Notes under the pieces: model-generated
Told to the model about the DNA's origin: nothing
The model's input: the letters and a program-made list of their open reading frames with translations, nothing else
Databases searched by the model: none
In this document: one piece after another, positions 12,684 through 24,789 of the stretch
Position numbering within the stretch: the stretch's first letter is position 1
Layout of the letters: every line of letters starts with the position of its first letter
Assembly: GCF_030463535.1 (NCBI RefSeq)
Contig: NC_132893.1
Location: 36,015,837-36,079,836 of the forward strand
Direction of reading: 5' to 3'
From: Salminus brasiliensis
Lineage: Eukaryota > Chordata > Actinopteri > Characiformes > Bryconidae
DNA: 64,000 nt
Made by a program: the position numbers and the translations under genes

Positions 12684-13439
12684 ACAAGTAGCTTAGCTTA
12701 GCTACCACACTAACAGCTCAACACAACACCGAACGGCTGTGATCATGGCTGACCGGTGCTGACCAGTGCTGACCCGGCACTCATTCAGAGCCAGAGGGAC
12801 TGATTTTAGAGACGTATTTAATACTGAGGTTAGTTACAGTAACTTTTCACAAACAATCTGATCAACAAATCCAGCAGCGGACTCAGATTTTATTAATGAA
12901 TAAATACAAATCTGATCTATAATCAATACCGCTGGTGATATGAATACAATCCTGCTTCAATTCTAAATCTGAAAAAACAACTGAAAATAAGGACAGGAAT
13001 AGTCACTAGTTATGGGAACCAGACAGACCTAATTTCCTGTCCATATTTAGATCCTGTTAGACAGTCAGAATCAGCTCAGTGTTAAACTACTAGACTCTTT
13101 TACACTGGAACAACCAACCAAACCCCACCATTAACACCATCATTTACCCCACCATTAACCCCACCATTAACCCCACCATTAACCCCACCATTAACCCCAT
13201 CATTTACCCCATCACTGAAGCATTAGAAGCTAACAGACACCTTTAAAGACCCTATAAGATTCTTGAAACCCTTCTCACACTCCAGTTAACAGATAAATGA
13301 TCATTACCTGATATTAATATCAATATAAATATCTAAATGATTCATAAATCAGCTGATCATAAAACAGCAGCAGCAGGATCCTTTAACAGGCACCAGTAAA
13401 CAGACCCAGCAGCTCCCCTGCAACACGAGTAGAGACGAT
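12684..13439. other. no recognisable gene
   Basis: AT-rich sequence with a small CCACCATTAACCC repeat at about 13128-13205. Nothing else supported. Confidence 0.5.
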
Positions 13440-14008
13440 GCTGTAACTAACAGCGGAGTGAGCGGAGCACAGTGAGCAGAGTGGGAGATCAGAGTGAGAG
13501 GACTGAGAGATCAGAGTGAAAGAGTGAGCAGAGTGAGCGGACTGAGAGATCAGAGTGAAAGAGTGAGCAGGGTGAGAGATCAGAGTGAGCGGACTGAGAG
13601 ATCAGAGTGAAAGAGTGAGCAGGGTGAGAGATCAGAGTGAGCGGACTGAGAGATCAGAGTGAAAGAGTGAGCAGAGTGAGAAATCAGAGTGAGCGGACTG
13701 AGAGATCAGAGTGAAAGAGTGAGCAGGGTGATAGATCAGAGTGAGCGGACTGAGAGATCAGAGTGAAAGAGTGAGCGATCAGAGTGAAAGAGTGAGAGAT
13801 CAGTGTGAGAGATCAGAGTAAGAGATCAGAGTGAGCGGAGTGAGAAATTAGAGTGGACTGAGAGATCAGAGAAATCAGAGTGAGAGAGATCAGAGAGAGA
13901 GATCAGAGAGATCAGAGTGAGAGAGATCAGAGAGATCAGAGAGAGAGAGATCAGAGAGAAAGAGATCAGAGAGATCAGAGTGAGAGAGATCAGAGAGATC
14001 AGAGTGAA
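13440..14008. repeat. degenerate AGAGATCAGAGTGAG minisatellite
   Basis: Copies of GAGTGAGCGGACTGAGAGAT and CAGAGTGAAAGAGTGAGCAG decay rightwards into plain GAGAGATCA repeats. It ends 15 bp before the candidate donor at 14022. Confidence 0.85.
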
Positions 14009-14022
14009 CCGGGTTTACTCAC

Positions 14023-14110
14023 CTCTCTCTGAACAGGCTGAAGTTTCGGAGCTTTCCGGAGTTAAATGGCTCTGGCCGGTTTGCTGAGCCGCTAAACAGG
14101 AAAAGTGGAG
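14023..14110 (-). other. possible non-coding 5' exon with canonical donor
   Basis: On the minus strand the sequence CTTCAGCCTGTTCAGAGAGAG is followed by GTGAGTAAAC, a near-perfect donor, and preceded by CG-containing non-repetitive DNA (TTCCGGAGTTAAATGG on plus). It could be a 5' UTR exon of the gene whose coding start lies at 3500-3573. No protein is recognisable. Low confidence. Confidence 0.25.
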
Positions 14111-14260
14111 CAGTGTGTGTGTGTGTGTGAGAGAGAGAGGGAGAGAGCGTATGAGTGAGTAAGAGGGCCGGCAGGAGTGTGTATGAGTGTGCGAGTGTGT
14201 GTGAGTGTGTGTATGAGTGTGTGTATGAGAGTGTGTGAGTGAGAGTAGGAGGGCAGGCAT
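14110..14260. repeat. GT/GAGT-rich microsatellite
   Basis: (GT)n with interspersed GAGTGTGTAT units. The predicted short open frames here are made of the repeat. Confidence 0.75.
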
Positions 14261-14532
14261 GCCTCTGTAAGGAAAGGGATGTTTGGTAATGGGGGAAATG
14301 ATTGGAGTTTCCCGCTGGCGGGTCGGCTATGCCAGGAATGCGCCTTAAAGAGACAAGGCTGCTTTAAAGGGGCCATTCCTCACACCCCCATCTCCATCAT
14401 TACTACCCCAGCTCCACCTATCAAATTAGTGTGGGTTTAAGTATCAAAACGAGGCATCATTTATTTATACATTAACATTTCCTACCTTTCTTTATCCTTT
14501 AGAACTAAACAGAAAGTGCCTTTAAGACTGAT

Positions 14533-14940
14533 TTACACACAATGGACAAAAGTATTGGGACACCTGCTTATTCATTGTTTCTTCTGAAAGGAAATACATT
14601 AAAAAATCCTGCTTCTGTTGGAGTAACTGTCTCTACTGTCCAGAGAAGAAGACTTTCTACTAGATTCTGGAGGAGCATTGCTGTGAGAATTTGATTGCAG
14701 GTCATCATTGCATGATGATCACCACCCCACCTTATCCCCAACCTCATCCCAAAAGTACTGGATGGAGCTCCTCCACCATCATTCCAGAGAACACAGTTCT
14801 TCCACTGCTCCACAGCTCCTCAATGCTGGGGGGCTTTATACCCCTCTAGCCCAGTGGCAGTTTGCTGAGCCCGGGTATGGAACCCACAACCCTGTCATCA
14901 GTAGCCCAGAGCTCTAACTGCTGAGCCACACATGTTCCTC
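14533..14940 (+). mobile_element. truncated ~545-bp TIR element joined to a SINE tail
   Basis: Starts ACACAATGGACAAAAGTATT and follows the family through CTCCTCAATGCTGGGGGGCT. From about 14855 it switches to a tRNA-like SINE tail (GTATGGAACCCACAACC, then CTGCTGAGCCACAC). The far TIR is missing. Confidence 0.65.
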
Positions 14941-15343
14941 CTTCCAGATTTTTGTTATTTCGTAACCCCAGCTTACGATTAGCGAGCTTCCATTACTTTC
15001 ACTTTCAGGTCTTCAGCCGGTTGTTTAGAGAAGTCCTCTGGTTGCAGACTCATCTCTTTTACCACCAAGTCATACAGAGGAAATGCAGCTGCCATGGTTT
15101 CTGGATGGTCTCGAAATAAAATCCTTCTGGTTCCCACAATGTGAATAATGTTCTAAGTCAGGTTCTAGCCATTCAGAACAGGAGCTGGTGCACAGATTAG
15201 TAAAATATTTAATATAAAATTCCACAAAGATGCATACAGAGTGAGCAGTCTTCATTATATTCATGGAAAAATTACAAAAACACTGGTTAAAGAGGCAATA
15301 AATATTTGTTTACACACAGAAACAAGGGTCAGTCCACACTGCG

Positions 15344-15344
<1 letters not shown>

Positions 15345-15430
<86 letters not shown>
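15345..15430. repeat. (GA)n microsatellite ending in a G run
   Basis: About 38 uninterrupted GA dinucleotides followed by ten G residues. Homopurine on one strand. Confidence 0.95.
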
Positions 15431-15431
<1 letters not shown>

Positions 15432-16587
15432 TCTTCAGTGGTTCAGCTCATCTTGACGACACTGGCAGGAGAGACCCAGACCTAGCACTCTACCACCTAA
15501 CGCAGAGGCTGCTTCAACACACCTGACACACCTGGCCAGGTAATTTCACCACTCGTGAGCTGGATCAGGTGCACCAAAGCAGGGAAACACACATGTGCTG
15601 TAGTCAGGTCCCAGAAACCAAGATGGAGCTTCTGCTCTAATGTTAGAGGTGGTTCCTCCGTAGCTTAGAGGCTGGCTGAGAAGAAAACCTGGAGCGGATC
15701 ACTGGCCTTGCTGTGAACGTGGCGTAAAAAAAAAAAAGAGGTACTCAAACCTGGATCACGGATCCAAATGCAGTTCTGCTTCTCTGATGACTGGCGGGTA
15801 ATTAAATGAATACTTCAGTGGTTTTCAGTCTGATCTTGATCTGATGTGTCTGTGGCGTGTGATCAGTTCGCACAGACAGTCGGTTCAACACGTTTGCCTG
15901 AACTCGGACAAGAACTGAAAACCTGCTGGGCTTATTGAAACAAGTTACTGTATAATGTGATCATGTGACTCCAGCTGTTCTAATAAAGTCTTATTCAACG
16001 TCACAGCAGGACAGGCTGTCTTAATCGGAGGGGTTGTAATGGACGGGGAAATCAGCCAAAACAAGCCCGATCCTTTGTTTTTGCTGCTGTGCTACAGTGC
16101 TCTGTGATCTATGAACGGGAGGCGTTTTCTCAGCTGAAAGAACGGAGCAGTTTGGAGTCTACAGTGTGGAACTGTTCTACAGTAGAACATTAACAGCACC
16201 TTCCCCCTCACTCTAGAACAGTTACACAAGCCGTAATTATCAGTCTAGAGTGTGTACCACTACACACACACACATACACACAGGTTCCTATCCAAGTATC
16301 CTGCAGTGTTGTAAAGGAGCCGGGAGCTGATTGGTCAGGGAGGCGAGTCAGACGGACGGTTAAGATATTAACCACTTTGTAACTTTAGAAACTGATACTA
16401 AAAATAAAAAGAGTAGTTATTAGCAGCACATCTTATCTAATCTGTGCGGCTGATCGGATCAGATCAGATCAGTACTGACCGATACGCAGCATAATCAGTG
16501 CAGTGCAGAGAACCCTCACCCCTTAATAGAGGGGAGTGTTAACTCTATTAGCCCAATGGGGTATCCAGTGTATGTGACCTGGTCCTA
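15431..16587. other. no recognisable gene; downstream flank of ddhd2
   Basis: Unique sequence with a short CA run at 16263-16282. No exon was found. It lies beyond the proposed ddhd2 poly(A) signal. Confidence 0.5.
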
Positions 16588-16593
16588 TTTATT
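16588..16593 (-). terminator. candidate ddhd2 polyadenylation signal
   Basis: TTTATT on the plus strand, AATAAA in the ddhd2 transcript, lies about 750 nt after the stop. The span 16600-17345 would then be 3' UTR. It shows no simple repeat and no other gene. Other signals further downstream are possible. Confidence 0.35.
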
Positions 16594-17345
16594 TCTGAAG
16601 TGGGTCATCGTTCTACTACCTGTGCAGGGAGTTGGCCTCGTGCAGTTTACTGTTAGTTTGTCGGTCCCACACGGTTTCACCTGTAGCAAAGGGCAGATGT
16701 GTGCTGCTAAACGTTGTCAGTAAACGTTTATATATAAAAATACAGATGTTTAGATGTGAAATCTTGCAATACGTTCTCACTCTGACATGTTTAGCAGGCT
16801 CTCTCCACAAGGGGGCGCCATCATCACTTTGGTGCTTTGCATTAATGACACTGCGAGTCGTGACTTGTTTTAGCACACCCTCATGAACCTTGTCCTCCAG
16901 TGATGTAAATTTGGATAAAACCTCATCAGGGCTACACAGTGACCTACCACAGCCCTTCATCACAGGATTCAGTAACTGCCCACTGCTTTCCAGTAGAAGC
17001 TGTTTAGTTTAGGGTCGCTCAGTTTTCTGTTGTTTTCCAAGTTCAGGGGAATGTGTTGACATCAGGGTCTGTGCCATTGCTCTGTACGCTACAGATCTGG
17101 AAAACGTGATTAGGCTGAACATTGCAGGAGGAGTCCTTCAACCAGTTTGTGCAGCTGGTTTCACACAGGTTAGGGACGTGGAAATCATACCTGGCCCATT
17201 AAGGACTGAAGGGCTGGAGTACTGCTGGGGTCAGAGGTTACGGACGTAAACATAAACATGGAGCACAAGCAAGCACAAGAGGTTTTGGCAGTGTAACACC
17301 ATACGCCTTCATTACACGTACTACACTCCTGGGCTGGACCTTCTT

Positions 17346-17424
17346 CTACTGCTGAGAAGATGATCTGGGTGGACCATTGCCATAGATCTCTTTCAGGACC
17401 AGCAGAGCCGTGTCCTCGGACTCC
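17346..17424 (-). CDS. ddhd2: ddhd2 last coding exon and stop
   Basis: Completes [15 protein letters not shown] and ends in a short tail [11 protein letters not shown] followed by TAG at 17346-17348. The C-terminal tail after LKEIY is variable in the family, so the tail sequence is no concern. Confidence 0.9.
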
Positions 17425-18935
17425 CTGCAAGAATGAACACAGACGTTTAGCAGACGGACTGCAACGAGAGCCACCTGCCATCTTATCTAGAGAAGCCGTG
17501 ATCATGATGGATCTCTGAGCCCAGATCCAGTCGAGCAGCAGAGACATGTTCGGTATCGGACACGTGAGCTTCTCTAGTTTCCAACAGGGGATGCTAGGCT
17601 AGGGTTGCTAACAATGACTGGACTCGTCCCACTCTGTAGAGCTGCTCCTCTCTCAGACCTGAGGTGAAAGTGGTTCCGGTTCCTCCAGTGTTCCTCAGCT
17701 CTGTGGTTCTGGTTCTGTTTGGGTTTATAGACTAAAGTAAGTCCCACAGTCTCCTAAACCTCTTCCATCTACCAGCTGATGAAGATCTGGAGGAGATCTG
17801 AGAGACGGGTGTCTAGAGAGATGAGATTGGTGAAAGTCTAAGCCCAGTGTTTGTTAGCAGTGTTAGCCTAGCATCTCCTGTTGTAAATTAAAGAAGCTCA
17901 TGTCCGATACCGAACATGAAATCTTCCATGTACATCACTCCGTGGTGTCTGTGGACTCTCACCAGTAGCACAGGTGACTCTGGATGGCGAACAGGTACTC
18001 GTTAAAGCTCTCAATTGGGGTCTCCTGAAGGACGTAATCGATCCGCCGGCCGCAGTTCAGCTTCCCCACCTTCACCTCTTTCCTCTCCTCATTCTCCATC
18101 GGAGACGCTGAAGGATCAGACACTGAGGCTACAGATAAGGAATTCAGTTCATTCATTAGAAGGGGGTGTCCACAAACTTATGGACAGATAGTATATCAGC
18201 TGCAGAACTCCCCAAATGTATTTGATCAGAAAAACATGTTTATTTTTTTTATTCTACACTGAATCTATGAAGCTAATGTAGCTAAGATGTAATAGAAGCT
18301 TATATACAGCTTATATAGCAGCAGGCCCAAACCATCACACACTCTCCTCAAACCGCCTCTAATCTCTGACAGACCCGATTGTTTATTCGGACACAGTGTG
18401 AGGAGAGATAAGAACCACAGACCTTTGAATTAGCATGCTAATTGGTGCGATGTAAGCTTCCATTGCCTGTTAGCTACATCAGGTTCTTCACCATAGTGAA
18501 GAACCCTTTAACCATGGTTCTTTAGGAGTTCTTGTGGCAAAACTACTAAAACTAATTAAACAAACCTCAGACATCAAACAGTCCATTTAAGACTGCTAAG
18601 TTCCTTAATGCAGTTAGCATCATGCTAATTGGTGGAACAGACACTTCCAGTACCAGTCAGACACCCAACACGAGGTAGGAAGTGTGGCATTACCCTAAAG
18701 TTGTGTATTTGTGGTGTTTCTGATATTCACTCACTCTCTATATCCTCAGTCAGTGGCGTTGCTACAGCTGTAGCGCCCCCTTCAGCTAGAGCTGGAACAG
18801 GCAGCTGAGAGAAGCTCTGCCACACAGTCCGTAACGACCCCAGCAGGTCCGAACCCACACGAGTTAGACCCTCCTTCAACTCTGTTATCATACACACACA
18901 CAGCTTCATCATACACCCTCACAGCACAGCACTCA

Positions 18936-18973
<38 letters not shown>

Positions 18974-21679
18974 TATAAATCAATTCATTGAAATAAAGCT
19001 CCGCCTTCCGGCGCATGTTTACACTACTGTGATAGAAAGTGATAGAAATTACCCAGATGCATCCTCTTCCTCCCTTTGTGGTGGGGCATCAGCATGGGTG
19101 GGACGTCCACCTCTGGAGGCAGAATCATGGGCTCTATCCGATACGCCACCGGGTCAAACTGAGCATGAGCACAGGACAGATTATTAGGAAACTTTATAAT
19201 TTCCTCATGAAAAGGTTCAGTTTAACACACAAGCATGAAGACTGGAGCTCTTACAGGATGGAAGATGTTATAGAAGCTCCTGCAGGTGGGAAAGGTGTAG
19301 TTTGGGTCGATCCTCTTCAGGCCTCTAACCGTCAGGAACATTCCTATAGGTGATCCGAAGGCGAAGAAGGCCTGAGGGTTGAAGGCCAGCTGAGGGTAAT
19401 CAATAGACACCTGCAGGCCGAAGCAGGACAATTAGAGGGCGGAACTGACTGGTGGACCATTAATTCATCGTGCATCTGCTGCTACTCCTCTTTAGAAACC
19501 CTCTCTGGCTGCATCATGTGACGCAGCTCCAACAGGTCATTTCTTACCTGTCCAATGCCGACGTCAAAGTGCTGGTAGTCCACTGCGCTGGTGGTGGGCT
19601 CTTGGATCAGGCTCTGGAGTTTGGAGAAATTCTGGGAATGTTTTTCGGTTTGGGCTGCTGGAGCCTGGAGTCGGATCAGCAGGAGAGGAAGAGGGTTAGG
19701 CCTGTCCTTTATTACAGAAAACACCCAGAATTCATTTCTACACCAAACATCCCTTCTGCTACTGTCCCATTTACAGTCATATATGGAAATGAGCAGGCTC
19801 GTGATTGGGCACCCTGTATTGCACTTTATTTAAAAAAGCAGTGCAGTGTGAATATGGGCGGGGCTAAACTGCTGTAGGCTGTATGTTAATGCACTGGATT
19901 TTGTGACATCACAGAAACGAATTTAAAACAGGGCTGTTTTTACTGTTTTGTATGGACGGTATAAATAAACAGAATATTTATTTATTTATTATATTTTTTA
20001 TGATAATATATCTAATATTTCTTATTATAATTTATTAGAAGAACTTTATTATTATTATTATATAATTTATTACAAAATATTATTCTAATATTTTTCAATG
20101 ATTTATTGTCATTTTCCACATATTTTATTTATTTATGTAGTGAAAGAGTCACATTCCACTTCCATTAGATCATGTTCATCATTTAAAGTGATAATGCTTA
20201 AAACAAGCAATAATTTAATAATGAAGTAAAACACTTTTACTGGATTAAGTCACTTAAAACAAGCAGAAAAATAAGTAAATAAGTTGAACAACAGGCAGCA
20301 GTAATTCTCCCACACAGATCTCATTATCAGACATTCGACATTTCAGATAATCAGACTGGCCAAGATGTTTGGCAGAGTAAGAGAAGGAATGCTGGAACAA
20401 TGGACGCCTATCAGCCTGAGCTTCCAGCTAAACAGCCCGCAGCGCCGCTGAGTCTCAGAGGAGGTCTCAGGAACCCGCTCAGCCCTCTCAGCTCCGACCT
20501 GCAGAACGACACGGTCAGCCTTACCTTCCATTTCTTCACACAGTGCAGAATCTTCTTGCGGGGGCCCAGCGGGATTCCCAGCTCCTTCAGATCACTCTCA
20601 GAGCACAGCATCTGGAAAACAGAGAGAGGCGGGCGAGTCAGTGTGAGGGACAGGGTCGCACCACAGCACACACTGCCTGATACACTCGGACAGAGTTGCT
20701 GCTGGGCTGAGTGGTGGTCCTGTCATGGCTCTTGGATGTAGTAGGGGGTCTGAACTGTGCAGCAACAGATGGACCACAAACCCGTGTAGTGGAGTTAAGA
20801 GGTTTGTTGTCTCGAGGCTCTGGGTGAAAGTCCGCTTTCAGTTTTGCGTCTCTGAAGCTTGAGTCCAGGTCACCTCTCTAGTCTAGTCTCTTTGTGAAAG
20901 TCTGAGGCATAGGATTCTGTTTGGGTCCCTGAAGGACGAGTCCATTAGGAGTCTCTAGTCACGGGGTGCGAGTCAGAGTCAGGTCACGAGTCGGAGTTGA
21001 GTCTTGAGTCTTAGGGTTGGAGTCGGAGTTGAGTCTTGTCTATACCTAAGAGTCCAATCTCAAGGCAAATTCTATCCAAATCAAGTCTCAAGTCTGAGTC
21101 CAGCTTCTGAGTCGTGAATCTGTTTCGAATCCATTTCTTGTCTCAGGGTGCGAGTCAGAGTCCATCTCACACACTTAACTATGTGGAAATTTTAAAAACT
21201 CAGCAGAACGCCCCTTCAAATTATGTCTGGGCCCAAAAAAAATGACATGCAGGATGAGGAATGATTCGTTTTGCCACTGTTGTGAATCAGTTAACTGAAT
21301 CAGGCGATAGATTCACTGAATCAGTTCTAAAGAATCGATTCAGTAAGCTGACTCGCCACTGTTGCGCACAGTCTAATCATGTGTGATTGGATATTTGAGA
21401 TGAACCGAAGCCTCACCAGAGCCTCCATGTCCACTTGCTCTCTCTGCAGCGTTCTCAGATGCTCCTCCAGCCCTCTGCTATTCAGCGCCTCCTCCAGGCT
21501 CTCTAAGGAGTTGCAGGTCAACTCTGGGGAAGAGCTGGCGTCTTCATTGTGCTCTGTGAGCTGGACAAACACGAACAGTTCAACTGAAAGCTGTTCTATG
21601 TTCTAGATACAAGTAGTAATCATACAGTTTCTATGCTATAGAAGGACATCATAGCCCCATAGGCTAATGTTTTTCTTAA

Positions 21680-21737
<58 letters not shown>

Positions 21738-24728
21738 CTCTTAAACCCAACACACCTCCAGATGTTCAGCAGGGTGGTGCAGACTTGTAGGGGTGGTCTA
21801 GGGTGCAGTGTGACTCTAAATATTAAGTAAAGCTTACAGAGGCAAGTGTATATAGCTCACAGGAAGTCATACTGCAGCCTAAACCACACCCACAACTCTG
21901 CACCACCCTAATGAACATCTGGATGTGGTTTCAGCGGATTCAGAGAACGCGTATATAAATCACACACATTCTGAGTTTTAGACAGCACACAAAAACACTT
22001 AAAGTTTGTGGACACCCCTTATAATGAAAGCATTCAGCTACTTTAAGTTGCACCCATTGATGACACAGATGTGCAAAGGCACAAACACAGCTTGTCTAGT
22101 CCCTGTAGAGAAGAAGTACTGCCAATAGAATAGGACTCTCTGGAGCAGATCAACATCATGACCCTATTGGCTCCATGCTGCCTAATAATGCCAGGCGTGG
22201 ACTAGAGGGGCCCCCCAGCATTGAGGAGCTGTGGAGCAGTGGAAGAACTGTGTTCTCTGGAATGATGGTGGAGGAGCTCCATCCAGTACTTTGGGATGAG
22301 TTGGGGATGATAAGGTGGGGTGGTGATCATAATCCAGTATCCTGACCTCACTAATGCTCTTATTGTTGAATGCAATCAAATCCTCACTGCAATGCTCCTC
22401 CAAATTCTAGTAGAAAGTCTTCTTCTCTGGACAGTAGAGACAGTTACTCCAACAGAAGCAGGAGAAACTATTTTTAATAATCTTGATTTTAGAAGAAACA
22501 GTTACTGAGAAGGTGTCCCAATACTTTTGTCCATGTAGTGTACATTTTAATTTTTCCCCCCATTTCTGCAGATATTTTCAATGTAGAATCAATCTCTGTG
22601 ACAGACCTCTTCTGGCTCTGAGCTCTCTGATTCTGCCTTCTGATTGGTCAGGAGATCGAACAGGATCAATGAGCCTGAAAGAGAAATAATAATAATAATA
22701 ATAAACAAAATACACGCCTTAATTGTTTCTAATATTATGGTTTTAATCTTTATTGAGTCCCACTCCCCCGTTTAGTCACCTCCAGGCTTATCTAGAACCC
22801 CCAAGGCTAGCACAGTCTTTCTCCGATAAGCTCCACCACATCTTCTCAAACTGCCTCCAACACAACACCACAATTCTGTTAAATCAGCTAATAGACGTCC
22901 ACACTGGTCAGCATTGCCTTCCCAGAGTGACGTGGGAGAGGAAGGAGCATCCTACCCACCCAGAGTAAGACAGGAGAGTTATGCTCTGTGGGACTCCCGG
23001 TCACTGATGGATGGCTGTGGCAGCACCAGGTTCAAACTTGCCCCCTCCCGAAGACAGGGCCAAGCTTATCCCCAAGCTACTGAAAATATTAAGGCAAGAC
23101 TCACTGACCCAGGCTGTGTCCGGCCACTGACACGCCTCCTGAGAAGTGCGGGTGTCTGAGCAGGAAGAGGCTGTGCAGGTGGTTGATCTCGGAGGCCACG
23201 GTGTCCACTATGGTCTGGCAGTAGGTGGGGCTGTTGTAGAAGAACAGGTCCAACACCGTGTCGTTGCTGAACTGCCTCAGGCGGCTGATGCTGGGCAGCG
23301 TGATCCGCTCGATATCTCTGTTTAACACACAGAGAGAGGCGCTCAGTTTGACCCTCCTGTTACAATATGGGTCAAACTGACCCGTTTTTTAATGTTTAAA
23401 AATACAGAAAAAACATTTAGATCATTTTTGGAGCTCATCTTAAATCAGTGTTATTAATAAGGTCAACGGAAAAGGAGTTTTAATGTAATAAATATGTAAT
23501 AATTTGAATAGAGGCTAAAAATATCACATTTCTACCTGAAATGATTCGTTTTCTTATCTGAGACACAGTGATGGGATTGAAAAACTATTATTTTGAAAAA
23601 CAAGTAAATTATCATAATTAAACCATGTTTGCTTCAAAATCGACATTTTAAAGGAACTTTCTGCAAAATGTTCTATAATCTATAAACACAGACTACGGGT
23701 TACACGACCAGAGGGGTTTAAATACCAACAGGTATAACATTTATTTTAAATTATGAGCTCAGTTTAACACCAGATATCTTCTACACTGGGACAAACTCTT
23801 ATGACGAGTGTTAAAAAAATGTAAATAAAAAATGAGTGTATTTTGGAGATGTGAGGTTCTGCAGTGAAGTGAGTTTCTGTATGAAACCCTTAAATGAGGA
23901 TTTTACACTAAACCTCCAAATGAACCCCTATAACCTGAATTCTCTGGGGAGCGCCCTCTAGTGTCTGAACAAAGTAGAAGACATTACCAGCTGGAACCTC
24001 TCCTCACCACAAGTCCTCCATCTACACAAATTAATATTCATAATATTTTCATATGTATTCAGACCATCAGTGCATGCCCCCCCCCCATGTTAAATATTAT
24101 ACTATTCTATTACTGCTCCACATAAGGCAGGTCAGGGTTTCCAATGAAGTGGACAACAGTGAGTGTATTACAGCAGAATACAGTGTCCACTATTCTAAAC
24201 TAGTCTATTAGTGCTGGTAGGGGTTTCCAATAAAGTGGACAGTGAGTGTAAAACAGCACTGGTTCAGTCTTCTCTCATTCTGCTGCGTGTTTCTGAAGGC
24301 GTGTGCATACTGAGGTTAGGTGAACTGACCTGTCCACTCCTGTGCTTTCTCCATGCAGGACTTTGTGCCAGTTGACGGGCAGAAACTCCACGCGGCCAAT
24401 GGAGCGGCGGACCTCGGCGGGGCTGAAATGGCTGCTGATGAGTGCGAGAGAAGCACTGCGGAACTCGTTCACTTAAAGAAATTATAAAATACAACAACAA
24501 ATGAAAAGATCAGGATCTCAGAACACTCATCTGCTTAAAAATATTTTAATAATAATAATAATAATAATAATAAACAAATTTATGGCATTGAGCATTGTAC
24601 GAAAGACTTACAATGACCCACGTATTAAAGGTTAAAGGTGCACATATTTTATTAGTTCTCAACAAGTGTGTCCTTCACATTTGACCCATGTGTGGTAGTG
24701 AACACACACTAGTGAACTAGGGGCAGTG

Positions 24729-24789
<61 letters not shown>

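Noticed and set aside
19470-19877. 135-codon plus-strand frame
   Set aside because: It overlaps ddhd2 exon 12 on the opposite strand and extends into intron repeat; a shadow.
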